Below are positions 13,388 to 22,738 of a DNA stretch of 64,000 nt, one piece after another. A program made the position numbers and the translations under genes. The stretch's first letter is position 1. Every line of letters begins with the position of its first letter. The stretch comes from Fulvia fulva (Eukaryota > Ascomycota > Dothideomycetes > Mycosphaerellales > Mycosphaerellaceae). Location: contig NC_063012.1 of NCBI RefSeq assembly GCF_020509005.1, positions 10,602,001-10,666,000 on the forward strand, written 5' to 3'. Under the pieces are notes generated by a model that saw nothing but the letters and a program-made list of their open reading frames with translations, ran no database searches and was not told the origin of the DNA.

Positions 13388-13571
13388 TATAAGGGCGCGC
13401 GTACTATAGGGTCCGAGAGAGATAGTTATTATTCTACGAAGCTACGAAAGAGGAGCGCGAGGCGCGGCGAAGTTATAAAGTAAAGCTAAGCCGCGCTAAC
13501 CCGATACGGAAGGTCCGCGGTTTAGCCGGGCCGACGTAGCTATAGTAAGGGGTCGCGGGCTGCCCGTAACA
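13388..13571 (-). repeat. G1 5' LTR, 184 bp
   Basis: On the minus strand it runs TGTTACGGGC...CGCCCTTATA, the same length and type as the two LTRs of G4 (20732-20915 and 52274-52457). It abuts G7 reverse transcriptase sequence at 13572. Confidence 0.88.
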
Positions 13572-14110
13572 CCCGTATTAATTATTAAAAAGCTAGGAGG
13601 CGGGCTCCGCGTCTACGTCGACTACCGCGCCCTAAATACTATTATAGTTAAGGACTAATACCTAATACCTCTATTAAGGGAGATACTTAAGCGAGTTTCT
13701 AAGGCTAAGTAGTTTACTAAGCTTAATATCGTCGCCGTATTCAATAATATATATATCTCTAAGGGAGACGAATAGATAACCGCCTTTATTACTAGGTATA
13801 GATTATACTAGTTTAAGGTCCTTCCGTTCGGCCTCTATAATAGCCCTAGTAGTTAGTAGCGTAAGATTAACGACATCCTCCGAGAATTCCTAGACGACTT
13901 CGCTATAGTATACCTCGATAACGCCCTAATTTATACGGACGGCCCCTTAAATAATTATAGAGCTTACGTACGAAAGGTCCTATATAGACTACGGGATATA
14001 GGGCTACTAGTAGATATCGATAAGTATAAATTCTACGTTAAACGGATTAAATACCTAGGCCTTATTATTACGATAGAGGGCGTTAAGATAGACCCTATAA
14101 AGATTAAAGC
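13572..14110 (+). pseudogene. G7 gypsy relic: reverse transcriptase segment
   Basis: Translation of the + strand gives a recognisable Ty3/gypsy reverse transcriptase: K-K-L-G-G-G-L-R-V near 13590, V-D-Y-R-A-L-N after it, P-F-G-L near 13827, and the active-site region at about 13910 reading Y-L-D-N. It ends at the AAAGC target site (14106-14110) of the solo LTR and resumes at 14356. The element's 5' LTR, gag and protease are not in the window. They are expected left of base 1, on the other side of G1. Confidence 0.8.
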
Positions 14111-14350
14111 TGTTAAGAATATATAGGCCGTAGGACAAGTATATAGGTATAGGTATATTATGTGACTAGATTACGTGACTAGGGTCTACTAGCCTATAGG
14201 CTAGTAAATATCCGGACACCTAGTATCTACCTACACCTATACTAATACTAGCGATACTATATATAGATACACGCTATCCTATTAGGTCCTTCTTTGTCTT
14301 TCGTATAATCCGCCGTCTTCTACTACTACGTAACTCGTACCTATTTCATA
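14111..14350 (+). repeat. Solo LTR of the C1 copia family, 240 bp
   Basis: It begins TGTTAAGAATATATAGG and ends CCTATTTCATA, matching the ends of the 218-bp LTRs of C1 (read on the minus strand there). It is flanked by AAAGC at 14106-14110 and 14351-14355. With no internal sequence, it fits LTR-LTR recombination after insertion into G7. The middle differs from the C1 LTR, so it is a subfamily variant. Confidence 0.88.
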
Positions 14351-14619
14351 AAAGCTATTATAAACTAGGAGGTACCTCGTAACGTTAAGGACGTTCTTAC
14401 GTTCCTTAGCTTTACTAGATTCTATAGGAAGTTTATCTACGCCTTCTCTAAAGTAACCGCGTACCTTATAGACCTTACGAAGATAGGTAAAAAGAGTAAA
14501 GTCGACGGTAAGGTAGTTAAGAAGCGACCCTTCGTATAGACCTAATAGTACGATATAGCCTTTAAGGAACTTAAGTAGCGCTTTAGCTCAGTAGGTTTAC
14601 TAGCCTATTATTAACTAGG
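14351..14619 (+). pseudogene. G7 gypsy relic: segment after the reverse transcriptase
   Basis: It continues G7 after the solo LTR. It encodes the conserved stretch that follows the reverse transcriptase (P-R-N-V-K-D-V, then F-Y-R-K-F-I near 14415-14435) and the start of the RNase H connection. It is interrupted at 14619 by L1; bases 14606-14619 are the left copy of the L1 target duplication. Confidence 0.78.
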
Positions 14620-14799
14620 GGTGTCGAGACCTTTAATAGAATCTGATCCGTATATATTTACTACGTAAATAGTCGAAAGCTCTTATTAAGGCCATTCTAA
14701 CGATATATAATATAGGCCACTACCCCTAGAATTAAGGGAGTTCTACCTCATTTAATCTAGATAGCTTCAAGTTCTCTTCAACCTATTTCTTTAGCTCTA

Positions 14800-16080
14800 A
14801 ACGCCGCGGAGGTGCCTAGCTACATTAGGTAACTCCTAGGCAATAGTAGCCTAGGCTACGGTACTAACGGCGCCTACGGCTCTATAGGCGAAGCTCCCCT
14901 AAGACAACTAGTAGCAACTTATAGAGGACGTAAAAAGTATAGAAAGTAATAATTAGCTCCTATACCGGTCTCTATAGGTAATAATCACTTAGCTACGTAC
15001 GGCGCTTATACTGTCGTATTACCGAGGGCAATAAGAAATAAGGACGACGTCCTAGGCGATTAATAAGGCCACCCGGAATCAATACTCCTATAGCTAGGCA
15101 TCGGTCGCGGCATCGATACTAGGCCCCCGCCTAACGTACGATATAGTTACGATCCGCATTATAGTAAAGGAAGACTAGGCCAAAGTTACGAAGCTATCGA
15201 ACAAGGAGCTCGCCTAACGAATTAACTAACTAGGGGTAGTCGTAGTGAACTAATAGTCTAACGGCACTCTATAGATCTATACTAGCTCTACTACTCCTAG
15301 GAGGCACCTAGAGGTATAGCTATAGTAGGTATCTAAGGTTACGGTATTAGCGAAGGTCTTAACGAAGCAATTCACGATCCTAGTTCACGATATACCTAAG
15401 GAGTTCGACCTAACTAACTAAGGTCACCTATATACTCTCTAAGAGGACAACCCGGTCACCCTAAACTCTCTAATCTAGAAGGCGACTTGGCTCTATAGGA
15501 AATAGCTAGAAGGTAAGAAGGCCTCGGCGCTAATAGTATAGCTATAAGACGCGAAAGCGGCGGATCTAGCGATAGAACAAGGCCTAATCTAGTAATATAG
15601 CCTTAGGATAGTAGAAAAGTACTCCTTATCCTTTCGTGTCCTCTAATGCTTCAAATGCTAATAGTATAGACACCAAACCTATACGTATATAAACAAGTAG
15701 GCCTGCTCGAACTATATAGGAGACTATATATCTAGGGACTATATATCGACTACGAGACGATACGCGAACTATCCGGGGTACTACCTATCGTATAGCGCGG
15801 AATGCCTATAGCGGAAACTAGAGAAAAATAAGGCAATTATAAATAGAACCGTCGCCCTAAGATTCTACGGCGACTATAAGGCTAGCCTATACTAGAACTA
15901 GCTAGCGGTAGTCGGGTATAAGCGCCCTAGGGCCGAGAACGATATAAAGGATACGTAACCTAGGGCGTACGGGAGGCTACGTACTCTACTAGCTACGGCG
16001 AGGGAATCTAACTAGGCCCGGCTCCCCTTTAGTATATAGCTAATAGGCGTAGACTAGGACGTATAAGGTAGTAGGACATA
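14800..16080 (+). pseudogene. L1 ORF1 (gag-like, zinc knuckle), inactivated
   Basis: The approximate extent is from the LINE 5' end to the start of ORF2. A zinc-knuckle segment is visible near 15650-15690 (C-F-K-C with a histidine six residues on, later cysteines changed), as expected for a nucleic-acid-binding ORF1 product. In-frame stops from CAG/CAA and TGG are frequent. Exact ends cannot be set because the start codon is not recognisable. Confidence 0.6.
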
Positions 16081-16127
16081 GGACGCTATAGAGGAAATGA
16101 TTGTCGATACCGATAACTAGCCTCGAC

Positions 16128-19100
16128 ACGCTTAGTATCATCTAGTATAACGTTAACTATAGTAAGGATATAGTCTAGAACCATTTCCTATACGAGGCGG
16201 ACCCGCGCGTCTACTACGTCCTTATAATCTAGGAGCTATAGATTAACCCGTACTATAAGAGACTAACGACCTACAAGTTACTAGGCTATACGACATGCCT
16301 ACGAGGCGACGGCAGACCCCGTACGTACTTCTATATTAGTAAGGATATACTAGAATCCGACTAGGAGGTAGTGTACTACGTAGACAAAGAAGGCGGGGGC
16401 GATATTACCTCCCTCTACGTAGGTAGTACCTAGATACACAACCTATATATACAACCGCTAGCCTCGAGGTCTAGCCGCGACCTAGGGGTCTATAGACACC
16501 TAGATAGTGCGCTTAAGAGACAAGGGTGCCACATCGTAGTAGGAGACTTTAACATACACTACCCTTCCTAGAAAGCCTTATATAGCCGTACCCTATAGCC
16601 GACGAAGTACTCGACTTGATAGCGAGTAACGTAATTGCCCTTAACACCCCGAAGGACCTAGGTACCTAGAAGAGAGGGGGACTCTAAGGCACGATCGACC
16701 TCTCCTAGATCTTAGATAGCTACTACTACACGGTAACCTACTATAGGATCGAATATAAACTCGAGGCGTCGTTAGACTATATACTAGTCAGGACCTCTAT
16801 TATAATATAGATATAACGTATACTAGCGAGAACCCCTAAGCTAAACTAGGGAAAGGCCTACTAGGCTAATATCTAGGCGTACCTCGATAACTACGAGAGG
16901 CTAGTCTAGATCGCGTAGTAGTAATATAATAGTAAAGACGAGATAGACGAGGTAGTCTAAGGGATAATAGACGAAATAAGAAAAGCGACCTTACTTTACG
17001 TTCCGCTTACCTAACTAACGACATAGTCTAAACTATACTAGACGCCGAAGTACACTACGGTAGTAAGAGAAGTAAGGAGAGCCCGCCGGGTATAGACGAG
17101 TAGCTATAGCGAGGAGGCCTAGAACGTATATAGGGAGGCATACTAATAGAAGAAAGCTATAATACGGAGGGAGAAAGTAGTCGGCTAGAGGGCTATAGTA
17201 GAAGAAATCGCCGGCAAGCTAGCGAGGATGTAGAAGCTAGCGAAATAGGCCCGATAGGACCCTATATAGGGCCCCTCCTTCTCTATCCTAGCGCTATAAT
17301 CGCCTAGTAGCCCGGTTAGCGACCCCGAGGCCAAGGCGCGTCTACTAGCTAGCAAGTTCTTCCCGCCCCTAGTCGAGGCTAATCTAAGCGACATAAATAG
17401 CTCTACTCCCCTAGCCCCTAGTATCGCGGTCTAATAGGAGGTGTCCGAGGGAGAAGTTGCCGCTATACTAAGGAAGTTACCGGCGAAGAAAGCCCCGGGG
17501 CCGGATAGGATCCTAAACGAGCTACTAAAGAAGTGTAGAGATCAACTAGCCCTAGTAGCTATAGCGATCTTTAACGCCTGCCTATAGACCGGATACTACC
17601 CGATAGCTTTTAAATAATCGACGATAGTGGTCCTACGTAAGCCGTAAAAGGAAGACTATACGTAGGTAAAGTCGTACCGTCTAATTACGCTCCTTAACAC
17701 TCTTAGGAAGGCGCTTAAGAAGCTAGTTATAACGAGACTCTCCGAGGCGGTAGAGGAACACTCCCTACTCCCGGACACCTAGATAGGTACGCGCCTATAG
17801 CGATCGACGCTATCCGCGATAGAACTTATCACCTCTTAGGTAAAGGCCATCTAGTATAAGAATAGGGACAAGGTGGCTTCCTTACTTAGCCTAGACATAT
17901 CGGGAGCCTTCGACTACGTGTTATACCCGCGGCTACTCTATATCCTAAGGTCGAAAGGACTCCCTAAGTAGCTTGTCAACTTCGTACGGTCCTACCTCTA
18001 AAACCGTAGTACGTCGATCCTAGTCGGCTAGTATAGAAGCCTATTTTAAGTAGTCTATACTAGAATCCCGTAAGGCTTAACGCTAGTACCTATTCTGTTC
18101 CTCTTCTTTATAGCGACGCTACTCCTAGCCCTAGAATCCTAGAACACCGCTACGAGCGGCTTCGTAGACGACATAAATATCCTAGCGTAGTCCTCCTCGA
18201 CTAAGGAAAACTATAGGCTACTAGAAGAGAAGCACAAGATCTACGAGGACTAGGCTAGGAGGCACGGGGCTCGGTTTGCCCTAGAAAAGTACAATCTGAT
18301 ACACTTTACGCGCCGGCTACGGTTCTATAATATATAAGCTTCTCTCTAGATATAGGAGTATACGACTAACCCGGCAAATTAGCTTAGGATCCTCGGACTA
18401 TAGGTAGACCCGGCGCTACGGTAGAGGAAGTACGTATAGGTAATATTACGGAAAGCTAAACAGAATATAGCATTATACTAGAGGCTCACTACGTCTATAT
18501 AGAGGGCGGACTTCCGGTAGTTACGACTTCTATATACGGCTATTATACGGCTAGTCCTTACCTATAGTAGCTAAGTATAGTCCTTAGGCGAGAGGGCCTA
18601 CCTATCGAAGGGACTCGTCGCGCCGCTAGCGAAGATCTAAAACTAATGCCTAAGGAAGGTTACCGGGGTATACAAGTCGATACTAATAAGGATACTTAAG
18701 TACGAGACCGCTATACCGCCGATCGACCTATATATCTAGGGACTACGGACCTCCTACTTAGGCAAGTCGGCATAGTACCTAGTATAGAAGGTCATCGCTA
18801 GTATAGTCGTAAGGGCCCGCGAATTAGTACTAGCGTATAAGGGTATTCGACCCGGGAACGAGCCGAACTACCGGGTAAGGGACGAATAGCTAGTAATATA
18901 ATAGGAAGGTAAGAAATCGTTTATAGAGCAACTATAGAAAGAGAGGTAGAACAACTAGGCTATAGGGCATAGTAGACGCCCTTAGCTAGCGGGACAACCT
19001 AAGGAATAGTTAGCTACGAAATCCGCGGTTAAGCACCCCCCGAAGCTTATCTACTACCGCCTTACGAGGGTATAGAGTAGTATAGTAACCTAACTACGAA

Positions 19101-19440
19101 GCGAACACATCGGCCTCTAGGGGTACCTATTATAGAGGAAGGTTCTAGGATACACGAATACTAGCTACCCCTACGGCTATTGCTCCTAGAACGTACGGTA
19201 CGTACTCCTCGTCTGTCCGAGGTAGTCGCTAGGAAGGGGGGAGTAGATAGTAAAGGCGAGGAACCGGACGATTAGGGCACTTCTTAATAACGCTAAGGAC
19301 CTACGGCGTATTACGAACTAGATACTAGAGAAGGGCTAGCTAGAACAGTACCGCCTAGTAGGAGCAGTATAGGAAGAGAGGATACGACGTAGCGCGACGA
19401 GACCGGCTAGGAGCGGGGGCTAACGGGGTAGTGATATAGA
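16128..19440 (+). pseudogene. L1 ORF2 (endonuclease and reverse transcriptase), inactivated
   Basis: The N-terminal part is an apurinic-type endonuclease: G-D-F-N-I-H-Y near 16540. The reverse transcriptase follows, with L-S-L-D-I-S-G-A-F-D near 17885-17915, a broken PQG block near 18065 (the Q codon is TAA) and S-G-F-V-D-D near 18157. A C-terminal Cys/His motif near 19165-19210 has lost its cysteines to tyrosine. These motifs align with the open L5 fragment, so L1 and L5 are related but distinct families. No RNase H domain was recognised. About a dozen or more stops break the frame. Confidence 0.75.
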
Positions 19441-19597
19441 CTACGCACGTTTAGAGGGAAAGCTAATATAGATAAGGAGTAGTCGGTAGCGGGAAGGGTT
19501 TTTACCTATTCGGGTTTCCCTTTATATATAATAATAGATATATACCTATATAGGCCGGATAGGGTCCTAGAATAGGGGAATGACAAATCTATCTATC

Positions 19598-20731
19598 TAT
19601 TATTAACTAGGCGAGCAGATTTAGGTAGAAATAGACTCTAGCGACTAGGTTAATATAGGGGTACTATTATAGATAATTAACGGCGTCCTTAGACCCGTAG
19701 CGTTCTACTTAAAGAAGCTTAGTCCGTAAGAATATAACTACGACACTTACGACAAAGAGCTACTAGCTATCGTTAAGGCGTTCGAAGAATAGTAATCGGA
19801 ACTTATCGGCGCTATAGATAATAAGCTAGTTCGGGTACTTACCGATTACCGTAATCTTAAGTACTTTATAACTACTAAATAGCTTAACCGGCGCTAGGTA
19901 CGCTAGGCTAAGTTCCTATCCTAGTTTAACTTTAAGATTACCTATCGCCCGGAAGCCTAAGAAACGAAACTAGATAGTCTTACCCGTCGCTCTTAGGACA
20001 TACTAGCGGGGGTAGACGATACTAGAACGTAGTATTAATAATAGACTATTCTAAAACCCTATAACCTAGATATCGTTACTTAGTTCGCTATATAAGTATA
20101 GAAAGACCTACTAATAAACTCTTAAGTACTATTAATTTACAACTCGGACAATAAAGAAGAAGACTACTATACTAGCGATATCGCTACCCCCCGACGATTA
20201 ACCCGCCTCGCCTAGCGAGACGTAATATAGCCGTTACTCGAACTAAACGACGCCGAGGTAGGTAGTAATATCTACTCGGAACTAGATAGTAGAGTCCTAG
20301 TCGAAGAGATACCTAGTAACGAGTAACCTATCGAAGGAGGTATAGAGCCGTTAGACGAACCTACGCTACTAGAGGAACGGGAGCAAACGGGGTTATATAA
20401 AGAAGAACTATATATAGAAGTATATAATAGCCGGTCTATAACGATACGTATACTTAAACTAAAGTCTAATCTCTAGTAGGGGATTACTAACGTATAGCTA
20501 TAATAATAGAAGATCGCCGCGTTAGATTATAAAATTATCGCGGATCGACTATACGTCGACAAAGCCTTATATATCCTAGCCTTTTAGAACCTCCGTACCC
20601 GGATAGTACGTAAATACTATAGTAGTAGAGTAGCTAGCTACTAAGGTATAGCGAGGACTTTTAATCTACTATAACGGTACAACCTCTTCTAGCCTAGTAT
20701 AGTAAGTAACGTCGTAAGATACGTACGATAC
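19598..20731 (+). pseudogene. G7 gypsy relic: RNase H and integrase zinc region
   Basis: It starts with the right copy of the L1 target duplication and continues G7. The RNase H region (about 19640-19990) contains the I-D-S-S-D block and the [13 protein letters not shown] block typical of gypsy elements. An acidic linker follows, then the beginning of the integrase zinc region (I-A-R-T-F-N-L-L near 20650, V-V-R-Y-V-R near 20713). It breaks at the GATAC target site (20727-20731) where G4 inserted and resumes at 52458. Confidence 0.8.
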
Positions 20732-20915
20732 TATTACGGGCAGCCCGCGACCCCTTACTATAGCTACGTTAGCCCGGGTAAACCGCGGACCTTCCGTATC
20801 GGGTTAGCGCGGCTTAGCTTTACTTTATAACTTCGCCGCGCCTCGCGCTCCTCTTTCGTAGCTTTATAGAACAATAACTCTCTTATTCGGACTCTATAGT
20901 ACGCGCGCCCTTATA
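20732..20915 (+). repeat. G4 5' LTR, 184 bp
   Basis: It is bounded by TATTACGGGC (mutated from TGTTACGGGC) and CCCTTATA. It is near-identical to 52274-52457 and to the reverse of 13388-13571. Confidence 0.92.
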
Positions 20916-22054
20916 GTTTATTCTACTACCCTACCTAGATCGCGGATCGAGGTAAGGGACGCGTAATAATAGGAATAGATAGAACTATAGAACTCGAAGA
21001 ACGCGTAGAGTCGTATTAGAATATAGAACACGGTAAGGCGTATAGCGCGTAAATACCTAGAGAACGTAACGCGGCGACATTATAAGTAGGTAGTCGCGCG
21101 CTTATAGATAGTCAGGAAATAGGCCTCGTTACGCCTCCCCCGAACCTAGAGAATATAACTTTATAGATAAACGGCGGTATACTACCGCTACTAAAGCCTA
21201 AGAGTAAAGGTAAGTAGCGTATATCTCTTTTCCCCGACCTCTCCTCTTTTTCTTAGAGTTAGACATAGGACGATAACCGGCGGGTTATAGTAGACACCGG
21301 TGTCGCGCTATAATAGGAAATTGATAAAGCTTACTAGAAAGCCTTCGAGCGAGAAAAAGGTAGTAAGATTGACTTTATAGAACTGTTCGAATTTAAGCTC
21401 GAAGAGGACCTAGACGAGGTATACCTATTACTTGACGAGGTAGAGCACATTCTCGCATCCGAATACTAGAATATTATACTAGATAAACTTACGACCCTCG
21501 TATCCTAGTACCCGAAGACTACCTATAACTTCGTACTATAGGTAGTAACTATAGCGATTACTAAAGGTAGACAACTCGATATAATAGAGCGAGCTAATAA
21601 CCTCTAGAACACCTAGTTCACTACGCTATATACTAAGTATAACCGTACCTATAAGATACTACGAAGCGAGGAGGCTATAATATAGAAGATGGCCGTAGAC
21701 CTAAAGAGTAAGAAGGATTATAATCTAGCAAAGTTATAAGAGGTAGAGAAGAAGTATAGGGAGGCTAATAACCTATATAAGCAATTTAGCGAGATTTACG
21801 AAAAGGAGAAGAAGAAGGTACAGGATGCCGAAGCTAAGAACTAGGCTCTATAGAAGGAGGTTAACGATCTAAAGACTCGACTCTAAGCTACTAAAGACAC
21901 TATATAGAATAGAGGTAGGGGTCGCTCTAGTCGCCGACCCTCCTACTTACCTCCGCGCGAGACTTTACTCGAGTAGCTAATACGTAAGTATCGTAAAGCT
22001 ACTAGTAGAGGCGGCGGCGGCGGAGGCAGTAGTAACAATAATAATAACGGTAAT
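20916..22054 (+). pseudogene. G4 leader and N-terminal gag, RIP-inactivated
   Basis: About 290 nt of leader is followed by a candidate spliceosomal intron (21210-21268: GTAAGT, a pyrimidine tract, TAG). The gag frame beyond is rich in Glu/Lys/Leu with heptad-like spacing over about 21700-21900, so a coiled coil is likely. It ends in a Gly/Ser/Asn run (22010-22054) where C2 inserted at GTAAT (22050-22054). It continues at 27672. Stops of the TAG type interrupt it repeatedly. Confidence 0.65.
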
Positions 22055-22290
22055 TGTTAAGATGTAGTATCTCAAAGGGAGTCAACAATTAGGAAGTGAT
22101 CTGGCAGCCTGAGGCATCTACAATGACTCAGCTTGTAGGGAGATACCTTCTCTCCCCTTTAGCTTAGATAGACATCTAACACAATCAACATATTAGTTCC
22201 TGATATATTGCTGCATGCTCGTGCTATTAGTCAGTTGAAGATTGATCTCTTACTCCACTCCGCTGCCATCCACCCGTACCTGTTTCAACA
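22055..22290 (+). repeat. C2 5' LTR, 236 bp
   Basis: It is bounded by TGTTAAGATG and TGTTTCAACA. Relative to the 3' LTR it carries RIP-type changes at 22068, 22090, 22119 and 22195, biased towards its outer (left) side. Confidence 0.95.
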
Positions 22291-22302
22291 GGTTATGAGC
22301 CC
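22291..22302 (+). promoter_or_regulatory. C2 primer binding site, half-tRNA iMet type
   Basis: Directly after the LTR the sequence is GGTTATGAGCCC. This is the reverse complement of the GGGCTCATAACC anticodon arm of eukaryotic initiator tRNA-Met, not of a tRNA 3' end. Drosophila copia is known to prime from a cleaved half of this tRNA. C1 has the same site with one RIP change. Confidence 0.75.
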
Positions 22303-22738
22303 GGGTTTGTGCAGGAATAAGAGCAACCTATATCAGTACAGGTTACTTGTATCCCTTGCTATCGTAGCAGAAAACATCTGGGAATCAGAAGTCTACCCCG
22401 TCTATCCTATCAAGGAGCTTAGTTCGATACTAAGTGATAGGTAACCTAGACAAGGACTCTGTGCGGCTTACTCAAAGCCAATACCTTGAAGATACTCTGT
22501 AGGCAGAACTGCATCGAGATACTATCAAGAAGGACTTCAAGTAAGTCATTTGAAGCTCTGCTAGGAGAGACAGACCTGTGTCCTAGCCCCGAGACCTCAC
22601 ACCGCTCCTTCTTTACTTTACCAAGCAGGCCTTGGTATCCACACCTACGAACTTTCCCATTCTACACTAGAAGCCTCAGCAGGATCTGAGCCACCACCTT
22701 GGAACATACACACCTTGTTTCATTACATCCAATTTATT

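Larger units (their letters stand above)
1..13571 (-). mobile_element. G1: RIPed H-family Ty3/gypsy element, split by G2
   Basis: This is a minus-strand gypsy relic whose 3' end runs off the left edge. Its two halves (1-5381 and 11672-13571) are separated by G2. The junction bases GGCGG occur on both sides of G2, and the protein-level homology to G4 continues across the junction, so the halves belong to one element. Order along the minus strand is 5' LTR (13388-13571), leader, gag, protease, reverse transcriptase, RNase H, integrase, polypurine tract (160-168) and 3' LTR (1-159). CpA/TpG are almost absent and stops occur throughout, so it is inactive. The two LTRs are of different sequence types, which is abnormal (see findings). 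It appears to have inserted into G7 at 13572, but the partner target duplication lies outside the window. Confidence 0.8.
14620..19597 (+). mobile_element. L1: full-length RIPed Tad1/I-like LINE
   Basis: This is a non-LTR element of about 4.98 kb flanked by a 14-bp target duplication, TATTATTAACTAGG (14606-14619 and 19598-19611). Its 3' end is a short (ATCT)n tail after ...GGGGAATGACAA. It has the layout of two-ORF LINEs: a gag-like ORF1, then an ORF2 with endonuclease, reverse transcriptase and a C-terminal Cys/His motif. The copies L2, L2b, L3 and L4 are the same family. Both ORFs are closed by RIP-type stops. It splits G7 between its post-reverse-transcriptase and RNase H segments. Confidence 0.9.

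Noticed and set aside
17185..17394. Identical 69-residue open frame in L1, L2 and L3 (also 32297-32506 and 44214-44423)
   Set aside because: It is antisense to LINE ORF2 and identical only because the LINE copies are near-identical; a shadow of the coding strand.
22208..22689. Small open frames between the C2 5' LTR and the gag-pol start
   Set aside because: They lie in the LTR and untranslated leader, have no recognisable domain, and are short enough to be chance.
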